Source of the DNA: Euclidia mi
Lineage: Eukaryota > Arthropoda > Insecta > Lepidoptera > Erebidae
Length of the DNA stretch: 64,000 nt
Assembly: GCA_944739405.2 (NCBI GenBank)
Contig: OX123190.2
Span: 18,946,807 to 19,010,806 of the forward strand
Direction of reading: 5' to 3'
Shown: positions 22,458-35,900 of the stretch, piece after piece
Position numbering within the stretch: the first letter of the stretch is position 1
Layout: every line of letters begins with the position of its first letter
Position numbers and translations under genes: made by a program
The notes under the pieces: generated by a model
Database searches by the model: none
Told to the model about the DNA's origin: nothing
Seen by the model: the letters and a program-made list of their open reading frames with translations, nothing else

Positions 22458-25400
22458 TTTTTTTTTTTTTATGGCAATCTGCCGAAACTTTCAGCAATTC
22501 CTGCCAATGTCGGGTAATGATTACACATGTGTTAATAGTTAGCTAAAAACAATTTTAATTAGGTACTGTCATTGATCTATTGAGGCCCTATTTACGACCT
22601 GAAACAATGGACAAATACAAGTGTTAGTTTATAAATAAAAAAAATTACGAACTATGACACACAATAATATAGATTCTGATAATAATGTATACTGAATATT
22701 GCAAATTTACAGCTTAATCATGTTAGTGGATATAAATTTAATAAAAGCGTTAATTATAAAGGGATTTGGGAAATATGACAGGAGGTGGCGAACATTAACC
22801 GGACGTTGAATTTTTAATTTAGAAACAATTTGGTCTAAAGGAAAGGCTTTGTTTAACTGACACTTGAGGAAAATGTGATCTAGGGTACCATCGTCTAGAC
22901 CACATTCACAAAGGGAGCTGTCACGTACTCTTATTTTATGGAGAAAGACTGGAGTGCAACAAAATCCAAGACGTATTCTGCATATAACAGATGTAACAGT
23001 TTTAGAGACATTTTTAAACTTGTAAAACCAGGGTTTAACAGGTATGCTCGGTTGGATTGATGCATACAACAACCCCTTGGTCCTACTGGATTTGGTCCAG
23101 GCTGACTGCCAGGTATTATATAAGTCTTCTCTAGATATATGTAACAAATCATTTGTCGAAATGTGGTAATATTTCTGATCTGCAATGTCACTAGTTACAG
23201 CATCTTTAGCAGCAACATCCGCACACTCATTACCCCGGATACCCATGTGGCTAGGAATCCAGACAAGATTGACTTCAATACCTTTCATACAGCATGAATA
23301 CAAACATTTTTTAATTTCCAAGATAATGGGGCAACGGATGTCGCTCCTAAAAGAGTTTTTGACTATAGCGTCTAGGGCACTACTGGAATCAGAAAAAATA
23401 ACTGCTTTTGTAATAGCTGAGTGAGAAAGGATAAACAAGGAAGCCTCGAGAATGCCAATGCATTCCCCAGTGAAAACAGATGCCTGTGGAGGGCACTGAA
23501 GCTGTAAAATTATTTGAGCGTTCAAATAGTATACTGAGATCCCAGTTTTGCTATGTGGACCCAGCTTAGAAGCATCTGTGAAAAATTTATGAAATTCACC
23601 CCATCTTTCCTCCACAATAGAAGTAAACTCTTTATTAGCCTGAACCGATTCTTTATTTATGCCAAGATATGGGATATAATTAGGTCTAAAATTTAAGACT
23701 TCATAAGGAGAATCATATAAGGGGAATTTGGAACACTGGTGCACAGGGACATTTTCCTCTAGGGCTCGGATTTTCCTGATTGAGTTTATCAACCGAGGAG
23801 AATCTTTGTGGCTCCAATAACCCTCTTGACGGCATAAACAATCCAGCTGTCGAAGTTTCTTGAGAATTGTATGGTTTTTAAGGTAATATGACTTACATAC
23901 AAATCTGTCAGCCAGATATTGCCTACGAAGGGAAAGAGGAGGATCCCCACTCTCCACCTGTAGAGCATTGATTGGGGTAGATTTCATACAACCCAAGACT
24001 ATCCGGAGAGATTTAGATTTCACGGTATCCAATTTCCCTAACATAACTTTGCTACAAGGTTCCAAAAGAAATGTACCATAATCAATTATTACGTACGTTA
24101 TTATTACGGCATTGTGTATAAGTTTCAGTGTAAACGGATGAGCACCCCACCAAACACCAGCTAGAGCTCGTAAGATATTGAGATTCTTTTCACATTTGCC
24201 AAGTACATAGTTGATATGAGGGACACCCGTTAGCTTTGAATCTAGCATGACACCAAGAAATTTAACATGCTCAACTTTATTTATAGGAGACCCTTCAATA
24301 TCCAACTGAATATCTGGGGTACTTCTCTTCCTTGAAAAGACAACAGCTGTACTTTTGGAGGCCGACAGTTGAAGACCATGAGAACAAAGCCAGGAATTTA
24401 AAGACTCTAGGGAGACTTGCATAGATATTTTTGCGGTCAGTATCGATGGATCTGTCACATATAAACATAGATCATCAGCATATTGTAGGATCTGACAGTT
24501 GGCATTCAGTGATTTGTGAAGGTCGGATGTATAAATACTATAAAGTAAGGGGCTTAAAACAGATCCCTGCGGGAGCCCGCGCCAAACGGTTCTGGAGTTA
24601 AAATTTTCCCCTGGGATGAAGAGGTTAACGATGCGACTAGATAGAAGATTGCAAATACAGTGAAGTATCTTAGCAGGTATACTCAGCTGGCGTAACTTAC
24701 TTCTGAGCACTGTAAGATTAACACTGTCATAAGCTGAAGAGATATCCAGGAAAACCGCTACAACAGACTTATTATGGCTAAACGCAATACGGGTATCAGT
24801 AATAAAAGTCGCGATGCTGTCCATGGTACTAAAACCCTTCCGGAAACCGAACTGGGATTTTGCTAAAAGACCCCTACTTTCAACAAACCATTCTAATCTA
24901 TTTTTTATAAGGTGTTCCAAAATTTTACAAATAACAGGGGAGAGGGCAATAGGACGATAATTATCAACCTTATTTGGTGATTTGCCGGGTTTTAATAAAG
25001 GAATAATTAGTTGAGTTTTCCAATCATCAGGAATGTAACCTCGTGAGAAACAACAATTAAACAAATCTAAAAGATATCTGCGACTCTGGAGGCCTGACAT
25101 TTTGAAAAATGAATATGGACAGCCATCTATCCCAGGAGCCGAGTCTTGGACACGATGGAGGACCGAATCTAGATCTTCCAAAGAGAAAGGATTGTCTAAT
25201 GGATCATTGGAAACGATCTCCTCGTCTATGGGAAGAGGACATTCGCCAATGAAAGGGACCAAAGAAGGAGCTAATTTATTTAAAAATGATTCTGCAAGAT
25301 CCCTGGTGATAAGAGAAGCAGTTGAAGAAGAGCAACCACGGCAAAAATTTTAAAATTTTTGCCATACCAGATGTGATGGGGAAGAAGGGGAGAGAGAGTG

Positions 25401-26367
25401 ACAAAACTTTTTCCATCCTTCATATTTTTTCTTCCTGAATAAACGCCTGGATTTTGCAACTAACCTTTTATATGTCAACAAGTTATCCATGGACATATTA
25501 TGAATGTAATTGAGTTCAGCTGCTTCACGTTCCTTAATTTTTTAGTACATTCCTTGTCCCACCATGGAGGAGAAGAGATTTTGCCAGATGCAGAGTTTTT
25601 CAGAGGAATGGACATATCAGCTGAAGATGAAACGGACTCGTTGAATTGGGAAATACAGGCATCTAAATTGGATCTGGCAATTCGGGGACATGACGAGACT
25701 TTTTCCTCTAGCGAAGATCGGTATAGGCTCCACTTTGCAACCGCGACTCTGTACCTTAACAGTGGTGTTTTAACTCTAACGGGCATGTATTTATTAATAA
25801 TGGTTGTGCAAATAGGATAGTGATCACTTCCATATGTCAAGTTTAACCGGTTCCAATCTAATAGGCCAGTTAAATTAGCTGAGCAGAGTGTCAGATCAAC
25901 ACAACTCCTACCCTGACCTGGTCTGGGGAGCCGGGTGGTTGAACCATCATTAACAATACATAACCCTGTAGAGTCCAATAGGTCAACTAGGTCATTTCCG
26001 GGGCTATCACAGTGATCAGATCCCCACAAAACATGGTGACAGTTAAAATCACCTAAAAAGATGATTGGGCTGAAAGCAGCACAAACATTATTAATAAATT
26101 GAAGACACAGGGAATTAGGGGAAGGAATGTATATAGAAATAAAATTAATGCCACAGATGTTAACACCTACTGCATTAATCTCATCTCCATGACTAGGGAG
26201 TTGTAGGGATGAGGAAGGAAAGACATTGTTGATAAGGATAGCTGCAACACCATAACCGTCAGAACGGTCATCACGATGCGTACTATACCCTGTGAAACTG
26301 AAATTGAGGCGAGGCAAAAGCCAAGTCTCTGATAGAGCAAAAACAGCAGGTTTATATATATTTAATA
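22458..26367 (-). mobile_element. 5'-truncated LINE with endonuclease, RT and RNase H
   Basis: The exact 15-bp duplication ATTTCATTACTACTT lies at 22443-22457 and 26368-26382, and the poly(A) tail (T run on +, to 22470) marks the 3' end. The element is 3.9 kb and encodes, on the minus strand, an apurinic-type endonuclease, reverse transcriptase, RNase H and a terminal zinc knuckle. RNase H after the RT points to the I/R1/LOA group of LINEs. First ORF and 5' UTR are missing because reverse transcription stopped early. Confidence 0.9.
22707..25262 (-). pseudogene. LINE reverse transcriptase plus RNase H (851 codons open)
   Basis: Copies LINE RNA into DNA at the nicked target. Reverse transcriptase blocks: NYRPIALSPVICKILEHLI (about 101), FLDISSAYDS (catalytic D173), GLPQGSVLSPLLYSIY (about 229), YADDLCLYV (D263, D264), FLGVMLDSKL. 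RNase H: FTDASKL (D563), TGECIGILEAS (E600), IFSDSSSALDAI (D625), WIPSHMGIRGNECADVAAKD (H672, D682). A C-terminal CECGLDDGTLDHIFLKC is the zinc knuckle common to these proteins. All catalytic residues remain. One in-frame TAA (25350-25352) and the upstream frameshift separate it from the endonuclease, so the protein is broken in two places only, suggesting a young insertion. The element lies about 600 bp upstream of TMEM120 in the opposite direction. Confidence 0.9.
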
Positions 26368-26374
26368 ATTTCAT
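25475..26374 (-). pseudogene. LINE endonuclease (EEP) domain, frameshifted
   Basis: This 299-codon frame is the N-terminal endonuclease that nicks target DNA to prime reverse transcription. It shows ALSETWLLPR (catalytic E), IFLGDFNCHHVLWGSD (D and N/H residues), SCVDLTLCS and GSDHYPI (the SDH motif). Its ATG is not native: it falls in the target-site duplication, and the true ORF start was cut off. The frame is lost at a T6 run on + (25538-25543), after DKECTKKL; the correct frame then continues through EAAELNYIHNMSMDNLLTYK towards the RT. A single-base slip in the homopolymer explains it. Confidence 0.85.
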
Positions 26375-26382
26375 TACTACTT

Positions 26383-26982
26383 GATACGTTTAATCACAGA
26401 AGACTCATATTCAGAGATGTTAAGTAAGCATTGCACAAATAGCAATAGCACTGAAGGTTAATGTTAATTATAAACCAAGCAGAAAAATCTAAAATTTTCT
26501 TAGACCACAAAAACAGTAGGTAATGAACCTAACCTAATGAAAGACTCAAGTCAAATAGTGTTGCCAATAAAGACCTGAGATAAAGACGCGCATTTTGCAC
26601 TAGGAATAAGACATTTTCTTTATACGCACAAGCTAGTAAGCAATACTTTAAACAATATTAAAAGCTATTAGTTCCAGGCCAACGACTTGTCGTTGTTCCA
26701 GGCGCAGATGTATTAAGAAAACATTGCAGCCTTTTTCCCTACAGAAATAGTTAAAATCCAAGAACTGGGTTAAAGTAAACTCTCTAGTTAAAAATCCCAC
26801 AAACGTTACGTCTCTATTTATTTATAATCTGTAAAACCGCACGACAGCTGGCCTGGGCCCACAGGTGACAGTCGAAAGGTCATAGAAAACGGGAATGGAA
26901 TTTACATTACACATTCGTCCCAAAACCTCTTGAATTTATTGTAAAGTAAATAAAATTTTAAAATCTATCATACCATCACGAA
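26383..26982 (+). promoter_or_regulatory. 5' flank and presumed promoter/5' UTR of TMEM120
   Basis: No repeat is recognised in these 600 bp. The sequence just upstream of the ATG (TACCATCACGAAATGG) has a suitable A at -3. No TATA box is obvious, so the transcription start is not placed. Confidence 0.35.
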
Positions 26983-29900
26983 ATGGATATCGACGAGTGT
27001 GTTAAAGAGTGGGAAGATTTAGTTGCAGACTTCAAGCGTTTAGAGGTATGGTGTAGATTTTGTTCGAAATATCCTTTGCCTGCGTTGTTAAAGTATTTTC
27101 TCGGGAAAACATTGTAGTAAATAATTTACTTATAATTATTTATGTGAGATTTTTACTTACAAGTTAGAATTTATTCAGTGTTGTGTTAGATGCGTATGTA
27201 TAGTGTTAAACCGATAATTAGTTTCATTTATAGCGGCAATAAAACGGCCTTATTCTTACTAGCGTTTGATGTTTACAAATCAATTACTTTGTGGTTTCTT
27301 AAAAGCATAATATTACATTATCGGATTACCAAAATATCTTAAAGTAACATGACCCATAGTACCTAAGTATATGAGTTAATGGAGACTTCATAATTATTTT
27401 CGTTGCAGTCGACAAACAAGGAATATGCCACGAAATTGGAAGAAGTTGGCGAGCTGCAGGCTGCCTGCATGAAAGAGATCAATCACCAGAAGTATCGCAT
27501 GTCGCTCATAACGGCTGCACTCAAAAGGTCAGAACAATAGTTTAATTAACCTCATGTCATTTGATAAGACATTTCCTTGTGTTGCTTTGCTTGTTATTAA
27601 CTTAAATGTAAACAATGTCTATAAAATTAGCTAAGTCACTGTACAACAGTTAGATATATGCCTGCATTAAATGATGTGATGAATATTCATGACAGTTTGA
27701 CTGTGATTGTTTGGAAATGGAAATGAGCCTAGACCAGAAGTTTAAACCCTATCTAAAACGTAACTTCACACCTTTATCTCTGAAGGGGAAGGCAGACGTG
27801 TACACTTTACACTTCGCCAGTTATGTTTCGGTCCCTATGTGCCATTTAAACCCTATCTATGCTTATTATACTAGTAGTAGTAATAAGTTTCCACATACAT
27901 CCCAAAAGGATTGTATGTTATATTGTTGGGTAGTAACTACTCCTATTTTTCAATTAAAACTTGAGTGAAACATTAATGGCATTGCAGATTGTAAATTTCT
28001 AGTAATATTTAATGCCTTTATTCATTGTGATAAGTGGAGTATAAACAGTAATAGAAAATAAAGCAACAAGTACATAATCAGAAATGAGAAGTATACATTA
28101 TGGTATATATTTCTCAATGATATACAATAATTGTTGCAGTTTTTACTCTCTATCATAGAAATGTCAGGGAGGCTTGCCTGTAATAGCTGATGTCTTAAAA
28201 ATTGAACTATTCATGAGAATTGTTTGCTTAGATTATGTGAGGCTCTGCACTATGACCCATGGCATACTCACTCTCAGTATTTTGGCTTGGTAGGCTTGTA
28301 GTTGTTAGAAAAAAATCCCAAAGCATCCTGAGGTACAATGCTATTGTCACCCAAATTCAGAAAAATCTAAGTCCAGCAGTGCATTGCCAAAGGATGTAAC
28401 ATACATACATACATAGACTCATGTTTGTTTTCCGGAGGGGTAGGTAGAGACTATGGAACGCCATTTGCAACGATCCTGACATACCTCTCTTGCTTCATTC
28501 ACTCCCATCAAGTTTCTCATGCATGCTCTTCTGTTTAGAATACTTCTGAGTTGTCCTTTTTTTAGGATGTCTCCAATCTGGTCAGAAAATGTTCGCCTAT
28601 GTCTTCCCCTTCGTCCTGTCCCATTCCCTCTTGCCTTATATATCTTCTTTGTCAGTCTTTCATCATCCATCCTCTCCATGTGCCCAAACCATCTTAACAT
28701 GAATTTCTCAATGCTTGTCACCACATCTTCTTTTACCCCACACCACTCTCTTATCACACAATTCATTACTCTGTCAGTCAAAGATACACCACACATACTT
28801 CTCAGTGCTCTCATTTCTACAGCATTTATTCTACTTTGAAGTCTCTTCTGCCATACCGTTCATAAACGCCTTCAGAGCTCCATTCACTCTTATTACCTGC
28901 GTTAACTCTTCTTTCAATATCTTCTTCATTCTTACCATCTCTTTTAAATAGCGTACCTAAGTATACAAACTCATTCACTTGCTCCACTCCCTGTCCATCG
29001 ATCAAAACATTACAAGCCGTAACGCATTCCTCCTTTTCAAAAATCATAACTATCATTTTACTTAAATTCACTTTCATTCCTTTTCTCTCTAATGCACCAT
29101 GCGTGATTGTTACCATCTCCTGTCACTCCACCACTGAAGATGCAAGTATTACCTGATCATCAGCATAAAGGAGGCATTTGACGAGTGACCAATTCATCCT
29201 TAATCTGCAGTCACTATGTTTTAGATCTTGCAAACACAGTCCATGACATTATGTGTGAAAGAAGTAAAATAATATAATTATTAAGTAATCTTTTATCATT
29301 CATGTCTATTATGCAATTTAACAGGAGCTGGTTATAATCACACTAGTTAATGATTGAGACTTATCATATTTACATGAACAAATGTAAGCAAAGTGGATTA
29401 TGTTTTCACTAATGCTTGATAACTGATAATGCATAGATCCTGCTTGGTTACTCGGAGGCACTTGTTATAAAATTTAATAATATTATCTATTTGCTTTCAT
29501 AATCATCAATTAGCATCAATCAATATTTATTAAATTCTTGCATTACTGACTGACAGACAAAGCTGAAACTAATGGATGCAAGAAGCTAGAATTTTGTGTG
29601 TATGTTCCATGGGGGTGTTGAAGAGCACTTATAGAGGATTTATGAAAATTCGCATCCTCTGGCTTTAAAATAAAAAAAATAGGCAAGTGCGAGTCGGACT
29701 CGCGCACGAAGGGTTCCGTACATCATCTATTAAAGAAAATCACGTTCGTTGTATGTATACTTAAATACATTTTAATTTTCTATCTGTTTATTAAGATCAA
29801 GCAACAAATTGCTTAAAAATTAGATTTGTTGTATGGGAGCCCCCTTTATTATTTACTTTTTCTTAATTTAATTATTTAATTTGAAAGGTAATATACAACT

Positions 29901-32900
29901 ACCTATTCTGTGAAAATTTAAAGCGTCTACCTGTTACAGTTAGCAATTTTGAGAAAATAATACGAAAAAAAAAACACCTTTTTTGTATGGGAACCCCCTT
30001 AATATTTATATTTTTCTTATTTTTAGTATTTGTTGCTATAGCGGCAACCGAAATACATAATTTGTGAATTATTCAGCTTTCTAGCTATCACGGTTTATGA
30101 GATACAGCCTGGTGACAGACAGACAGACAGACAGCGGAGGCTTAGTAATAGGGTCCGGTTTTTTACCTTTTAGGTACGGAACCCTAAAAAATGCTAGCAG
30201 AGACAACTGTTCTGAAGAATTGACTTAAAGATTTCTCCTTCAACCAGTCATGTCTCTTCAGTACCTTCGAATCTACCAGAACAACCCAAACAGTTCTGGT
30301 GATGATATTGCTTGCTTAATAGTTTTCGTGATTGCATCATACTTTAGGAGGCTGCCATACCATTTAAATTGTTCAAAATGTAGTAAGATTTTTCAAGCAT
30401 AGGGACACTTGGATTTTCAAGCATGGACATTAGACTTATTCACAAAATCTTGTTTTGAGTCTGGTTGTTTTTTTTGTCTGCTGATAAAATGTTTGTGGAG
30501 TTCTCTGAAATTCGAGAGTTATTCCTAATTTGGATGCTGTAGAAGTCTATTTCTATTCTAAAATCAAATACAAATCTAAAATTGTTTCTGGTGTACACAA
30601 AGTATAAATAAATAAATACATTTTCACAGATACTATGTAAATATGTATCATACATTTTAACATTGTTTTTATTCTTTATGGTTGCAATATCAATAAAATA
30701 TTATGGGTTATACCATTCATTTACCATTAGGTATGTATATAAAATTTTATGTATATTTTACATGTTACAATTTTAAAGCCAAACAATAGGGCATTATTTA
30801 AATGTTCACGCAATATAAATAAATATGAATAATTACGAAAATATAAGAAAATAATATGCTTTGTATAAATTAGACATGCTGTTTTCAATGTCACAAGAAA
30901 CCAGGCAAACCTTGGCTTGCCATTCTTAAATATTTCGGCAAAGTAAAGCATCTCTTGTACAGGTCGCCACTTGTATGGGTGACCGCGTGTGGCATTTGCA
31001 TCAGAGCATTAATGAATTATTTAAATTATGTTGCATACAATTATTCAGGCCTTATTCGTATTCATAATAATGATGTGATGATGACATGAGTTTTTGGTTG
31101 TCATCATACCTAATATTCATAGATGACTCGACGATTCATTTACATAAATATGTATGCAAAGCTAGTAGCAAATATTATTTATTCTGAGCCTGGTTCATAA
31201 ATTGTTCTCTCCTAAGCACGGGTCTCGTAGGTATATGGGAAGGGTCTTTCGTTCTGGTCACGGAATATTCGCCGGCAATGTGGCTTTGAAAACGAGTTCC
31301 TCCATAGGAGGAGTTTATTTGTCACCGCACTAGGCTATCGCTGCCTTTGTATATTAATCCTCTTCATCGTCCTGGCCTTATCCCGGTTGTCCCGGTCCAA
31401 CAAGATTTGACAGAATATTACCTTTGCCACAGAGCGACTGCCGTCTGGTCTCCGTAACCCAGGGACAGCAATATTCCATGGTTTAGGTTAGTGTCAGTTT
31501 ATTCGGAGGCGGGTGGCCCAAGATCGGTATATCTGAAGAGCCTCGGGAGAAGCCTATGTATAACAATGAACGTTTTTTTGGCTGATATAATAGTGATGAT
31601 GATGACTGGCATCCCATAACCACTGTCGCAGATCTTATCGCTGCCTTTGTATATCAATAATTTTTCTTTTTTAAATTATGTTATTTTTTCCGTTCTCAGG
31701 TTTGATAAGAAAGGAGTAACCAAAGATGATCGCGTGGCGAATTTGGAGAAAGAAATCATGAAAAGGAAAGCGATGCTTCATGAGATCAAAGCAACGTTAC
31801 CGAAACAGAACAGTTTGTATCTGCGCATCATACTCGGGAACGTTAACGTGTCTATTCTCAACAAAAATGACAAGTAAGTGAAAATGAAGGGTCTTGACAG
31901 ACAGACAGACTGACAACTAAGTGATCCTATATGGGTTCCGTTTTTCCCTTTTTAGCTACGGAACCCAAAAGAGAGTAAGATGAAGAATGCAAGTCATATT
32001 TTATCGAAATGATTCACTTGGTTTCTAACTTATTGGGAAACCCGCCTAAGACGTTTCTGATGCGTATTCCATACGTGTTAAACGTAAGCCAACGCATTAA
32101 TATGGCTCACATACATTTTTGACAATCTGTTAAAAGCTTCAGTTGTGGTGTACTTAAAGGATAAAAATGTATTAAGGTAAACTGATTTAAATAAATCACG
32201 TATCCAGTTGCGTTGAGAACTAATTTTATTTTCTCATAGTTTGATGCACCAGAAAAAATAAATTCATAGTAAACATATTATCGAAAACGAATAGGTTATA
32301 GATATTATCAAATTCGAATAATGAAAGGTATACACTTTAAAGAACAGTTGCCGCCGTAAGGCGTTATAACAATCAAACTTCTAGTTATTTTGTCTCGTTC
32401 AGTGTCCTTTTAAAGTGTTAAATAATTTTTAAAGCTCAAATATTTGTGTTTATTTTTTTCTAATTTGTGTCAGAACAAAATATTACTTATTGTTTTGAAT
32501 TCACACACTAATTTTAAAAACAATATGTTATACAAAATGTTATTTAAAAGAAACTAATTCTTGCACTTTGGGATGAAATCTAGCTAGGTGCCTATATTAT
32601 CACCAGTCCTCCTATCTCATATAGATGCCTTGAATGTGGCATTCCTAGTATTTCCTAGTAGTAGCATAAAAGATCTTGGCAATCACAGTCACTGAAATAT
32701 TAGTCTTGTTTACACAAAACGAAAAAAACAACTTCTTGTGTTATGAAACAAATTCGCCAAAGATCGGATGCAAATTCTAATACGTCGTCATGCTATTGAA
32801 CTCCGTGTCAATGATTTGTTATGAATATTCGCCGCCCGCGCCTCGCCTACGTAGTGTGTCGGATTGAGCGCAGTATCCACCTCAGTGCCGTGTCATCGTT

Positions 32901-35900
32901 ATTTTTAATCGTACAATTTTTCGAGATGTTATCCAGCGCTTACACTCTTGCGGTTTCACCGTGCAATTTGTTGATACGGTTTTCAGGAACTTGAGCCGTA
33001 TATGAGCATTTCTCAAAAAAATTGTACCATTGCTCAGAAAATATGATAAAATGAAAATATTGAAATATACGTGATTTCTTTATTTAAAGCTATGGGTAAA
33101 GCTGATTTTCCACCAGAGTGGCGAGACGAGGCGAGGCGAGGAGAGAATTGAAATTTGTATGGCAAATTTTCAATTCTCTCCCAGCGCATCTTTGGTGGAA
33201 ACAGTGTGGATTGGCGAGAATATGCGAGGCGTGAATTGAAATATTTGTTTGTGTAAAAATGAACCGTATTGCTTCCGACATAAAGTATAAATTAACTTTG
33301 CAACAGAAACACGCTTCTCGCGATAGAAATTGCATGACGAACTCAAACAGCACTGTACCTATGTCTTTATCTAATGAAGCCTACGGGCGGCGCGGCGGTC
33401 ACGCGCGAGCTCGCGATGGCAATTTTTAGTGGAAAAGGGTCAGTGCGATTTCAATTCTCTTCTCGCCTAGTCTCGTCTCGCCACTCTGGTGGAAAATCAC
33501 CTTAAAGGTCTAAAGATTATAAATATAAGGTTTGTTTTCTGCTACCTATAAAACGTATATAAATAGAAAAATCCAATAAAACAAACCCAAGGTGAAGAAA
33601 ATTTCTTATTTTGTTACCTTTAATAGTTTACGTAAATTTAGTGTTTAAATATGTTTCTAGAAGTTTTATTTCATTAAATGGGACAATCAAACAAAAAATT
33701 AAATGGCTTTTAAAAAATCTGCCTATATTAACAGATAAATCTTAAAATATAGACGGTAATGTTTCCTTAACGTTACTATTTGGCCACAACTCTTTATTAA
33801 ACTTACATTATTGAGTCCACTTTATGTTATAATATTTTTATTTTCCATACATAATGCAAAAACGAACTATATATTTTAGTTTTTGTTGCAAAAATATGTT
33901 AATATCTTAAGCAATACTAAAAAAGAAAATAAATATGCGCCCGCTTTTATGGGACAGTAACAAAAATATAATTCTGGTAACAAAATAGCATTTTTTAAGT
34001 CTGAACTTCACAGTATAATTATTATTTTAACTTAAATATATTGATAAAAACCCTCTGTCAGGAGACATTTTTTACGATTTTTATTATTAAATCCTATAAT
34101 TAGGAAGGTTTATTCTTTCTAGGTTCTTTTTCCTTTGTTCTTCCATCTTTTCAGGATTTTCTTTTAATCTTTCCCTATACCGGCTCATTTTTTCAGCTGG
34201 AGTTAGAGGCATATTTAATTCGGAGCTGTAAAATATAACCGTTCACCTTATCTTACATTTATCATGCTAACACACTTACAAAGCATTTTTTTAAATCATG
34301 ATCAATAAGCAGCCACATAGGTACAGGCCAAACACCATTTTATAAAATACTAGCGGCCCGCTTCAGCTTCGCACTGGTGCAATGTAGATAATAATGAGGT
34401 GTCAGTCTATAAATAGGGAATTTTTTTTGCTTTAAGATAGGTTTTAATCTTAACACCCAAGGATTTACTATGGGATACCATACAAAGAACTACGTAACTC
34501 TCTGAGCGTAGCTCTTTGAAAGAAATGGGTACTAATTAGTATGTAATGAGTACGAGCGAGTAGTAGTAGACAGTATGAGTATTTAATATCTAATGTTAGT
34601 TTTAGTAGGTACCTTTTTTTTTTTTTTTTTTGGTATCGGGTTGGAAAATCCTCATGGAGTCCCTCCGCCCCGGAGGGAAGGACGAAGGGGACTGTCAGAC
34701 TCTTACTGACTAAAAACCAACCCGTGCTCCTCATGTACCCATGTGTCGGAGGGTAGGGTTTCACCAAAGCATTCCTCGCTACCCACCGACGGGTATTGGC
34801 CCGCCAGATGGTCAGGCGGGCCCCGAACGAAACCCCCTTGGCGGCGGATGAAGGTGTTGGGCTCCGCCGCCAAAACACCCAGCGGCCGCAGAGGATAGGG
34901 AGGACGGCAACGCAACACCGCATCTCCTCTTCCTCTGCGGCCCCACCGCGACGCAACGATGGTGCGCCCCCATTTGGTCGCGGGAGATAGGGCGCGGGGC
35001 AACGCAACACCCACACGCCTCTCCTCCCGCGACCGCACCCGACTGCGAGGGACAGACAGAACTGTCCCCGCACCCGCACCATGGGACGCATCCTACGCAG
35101 GCCTCTACCAAACCCACGTGGAGCGTCCCCTCCCGGGATCCCGCTTAGCTTCACCGTGGGTGGCTTCTAACCCACGGTTACTGAGCCCCCCCACCACGAC
35201 AAGGTGGAGATCCCACGGGGGGGAGTTTTAGTAGGTACCTAAAAACTGTATATTTAAACACGACAAAAACAAATGCACAAAGCTCCCATTGAATTTCGCA
35301 CATTACCTACTAGAATTTATTCAATATAGTTAAAATAGTAAAAAAAACTTCGTCGTTATTTTAATCAAAATCACATTGTCAGTGCTATGCCTAATAATTT
35401 CCTATTTTGTTACCTGATTTTCCATGTATACGTTACCACTCAAGAGTAACAAAAAAGGAGGTAACAAATCAAGTTAAATAAATTATTAAAATTTTATACG
35501 CGTACAACTAAAACTAGTACTCGTTTATGATTTGACTTTTGAAATCAAGATTGATAGCTTTAATAGTTCAGCATGCGAAATAATAATAATATTAGAGCTT
35601 AGCAGCGTTTTTTGGGTAACAAAGATTGGAATTTTTTTTGGAGCCCTTCGCTAACGGACAGCTTTCTGTGCGCGCTCATCGAACGTAATGGAAATTTCAA
35701 AATACTATTAAGATGAATGCTAATCTTGTTAATATTGCCACTATCCTAAAACATGTTTATACAAAATTGACGCTCTGATTTTAAAAAATACGGTCACAAA
35801 AGAGGAATTTCAAAGAGGAACTTTTTACGCGATATTATAAAACCATTATTTATTAAATAAATTTGTTCCAATATGGCACAATATTAATGAATAAATGGAC

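Noticed and set aside
34468..35154. 228-codon minus ORF and similar ORFs at 46291-47459
   Set aside because: They lie in the GC-rich retroposon, exist in several frames at once, run into flanking DNA, and show no recognisable domain.
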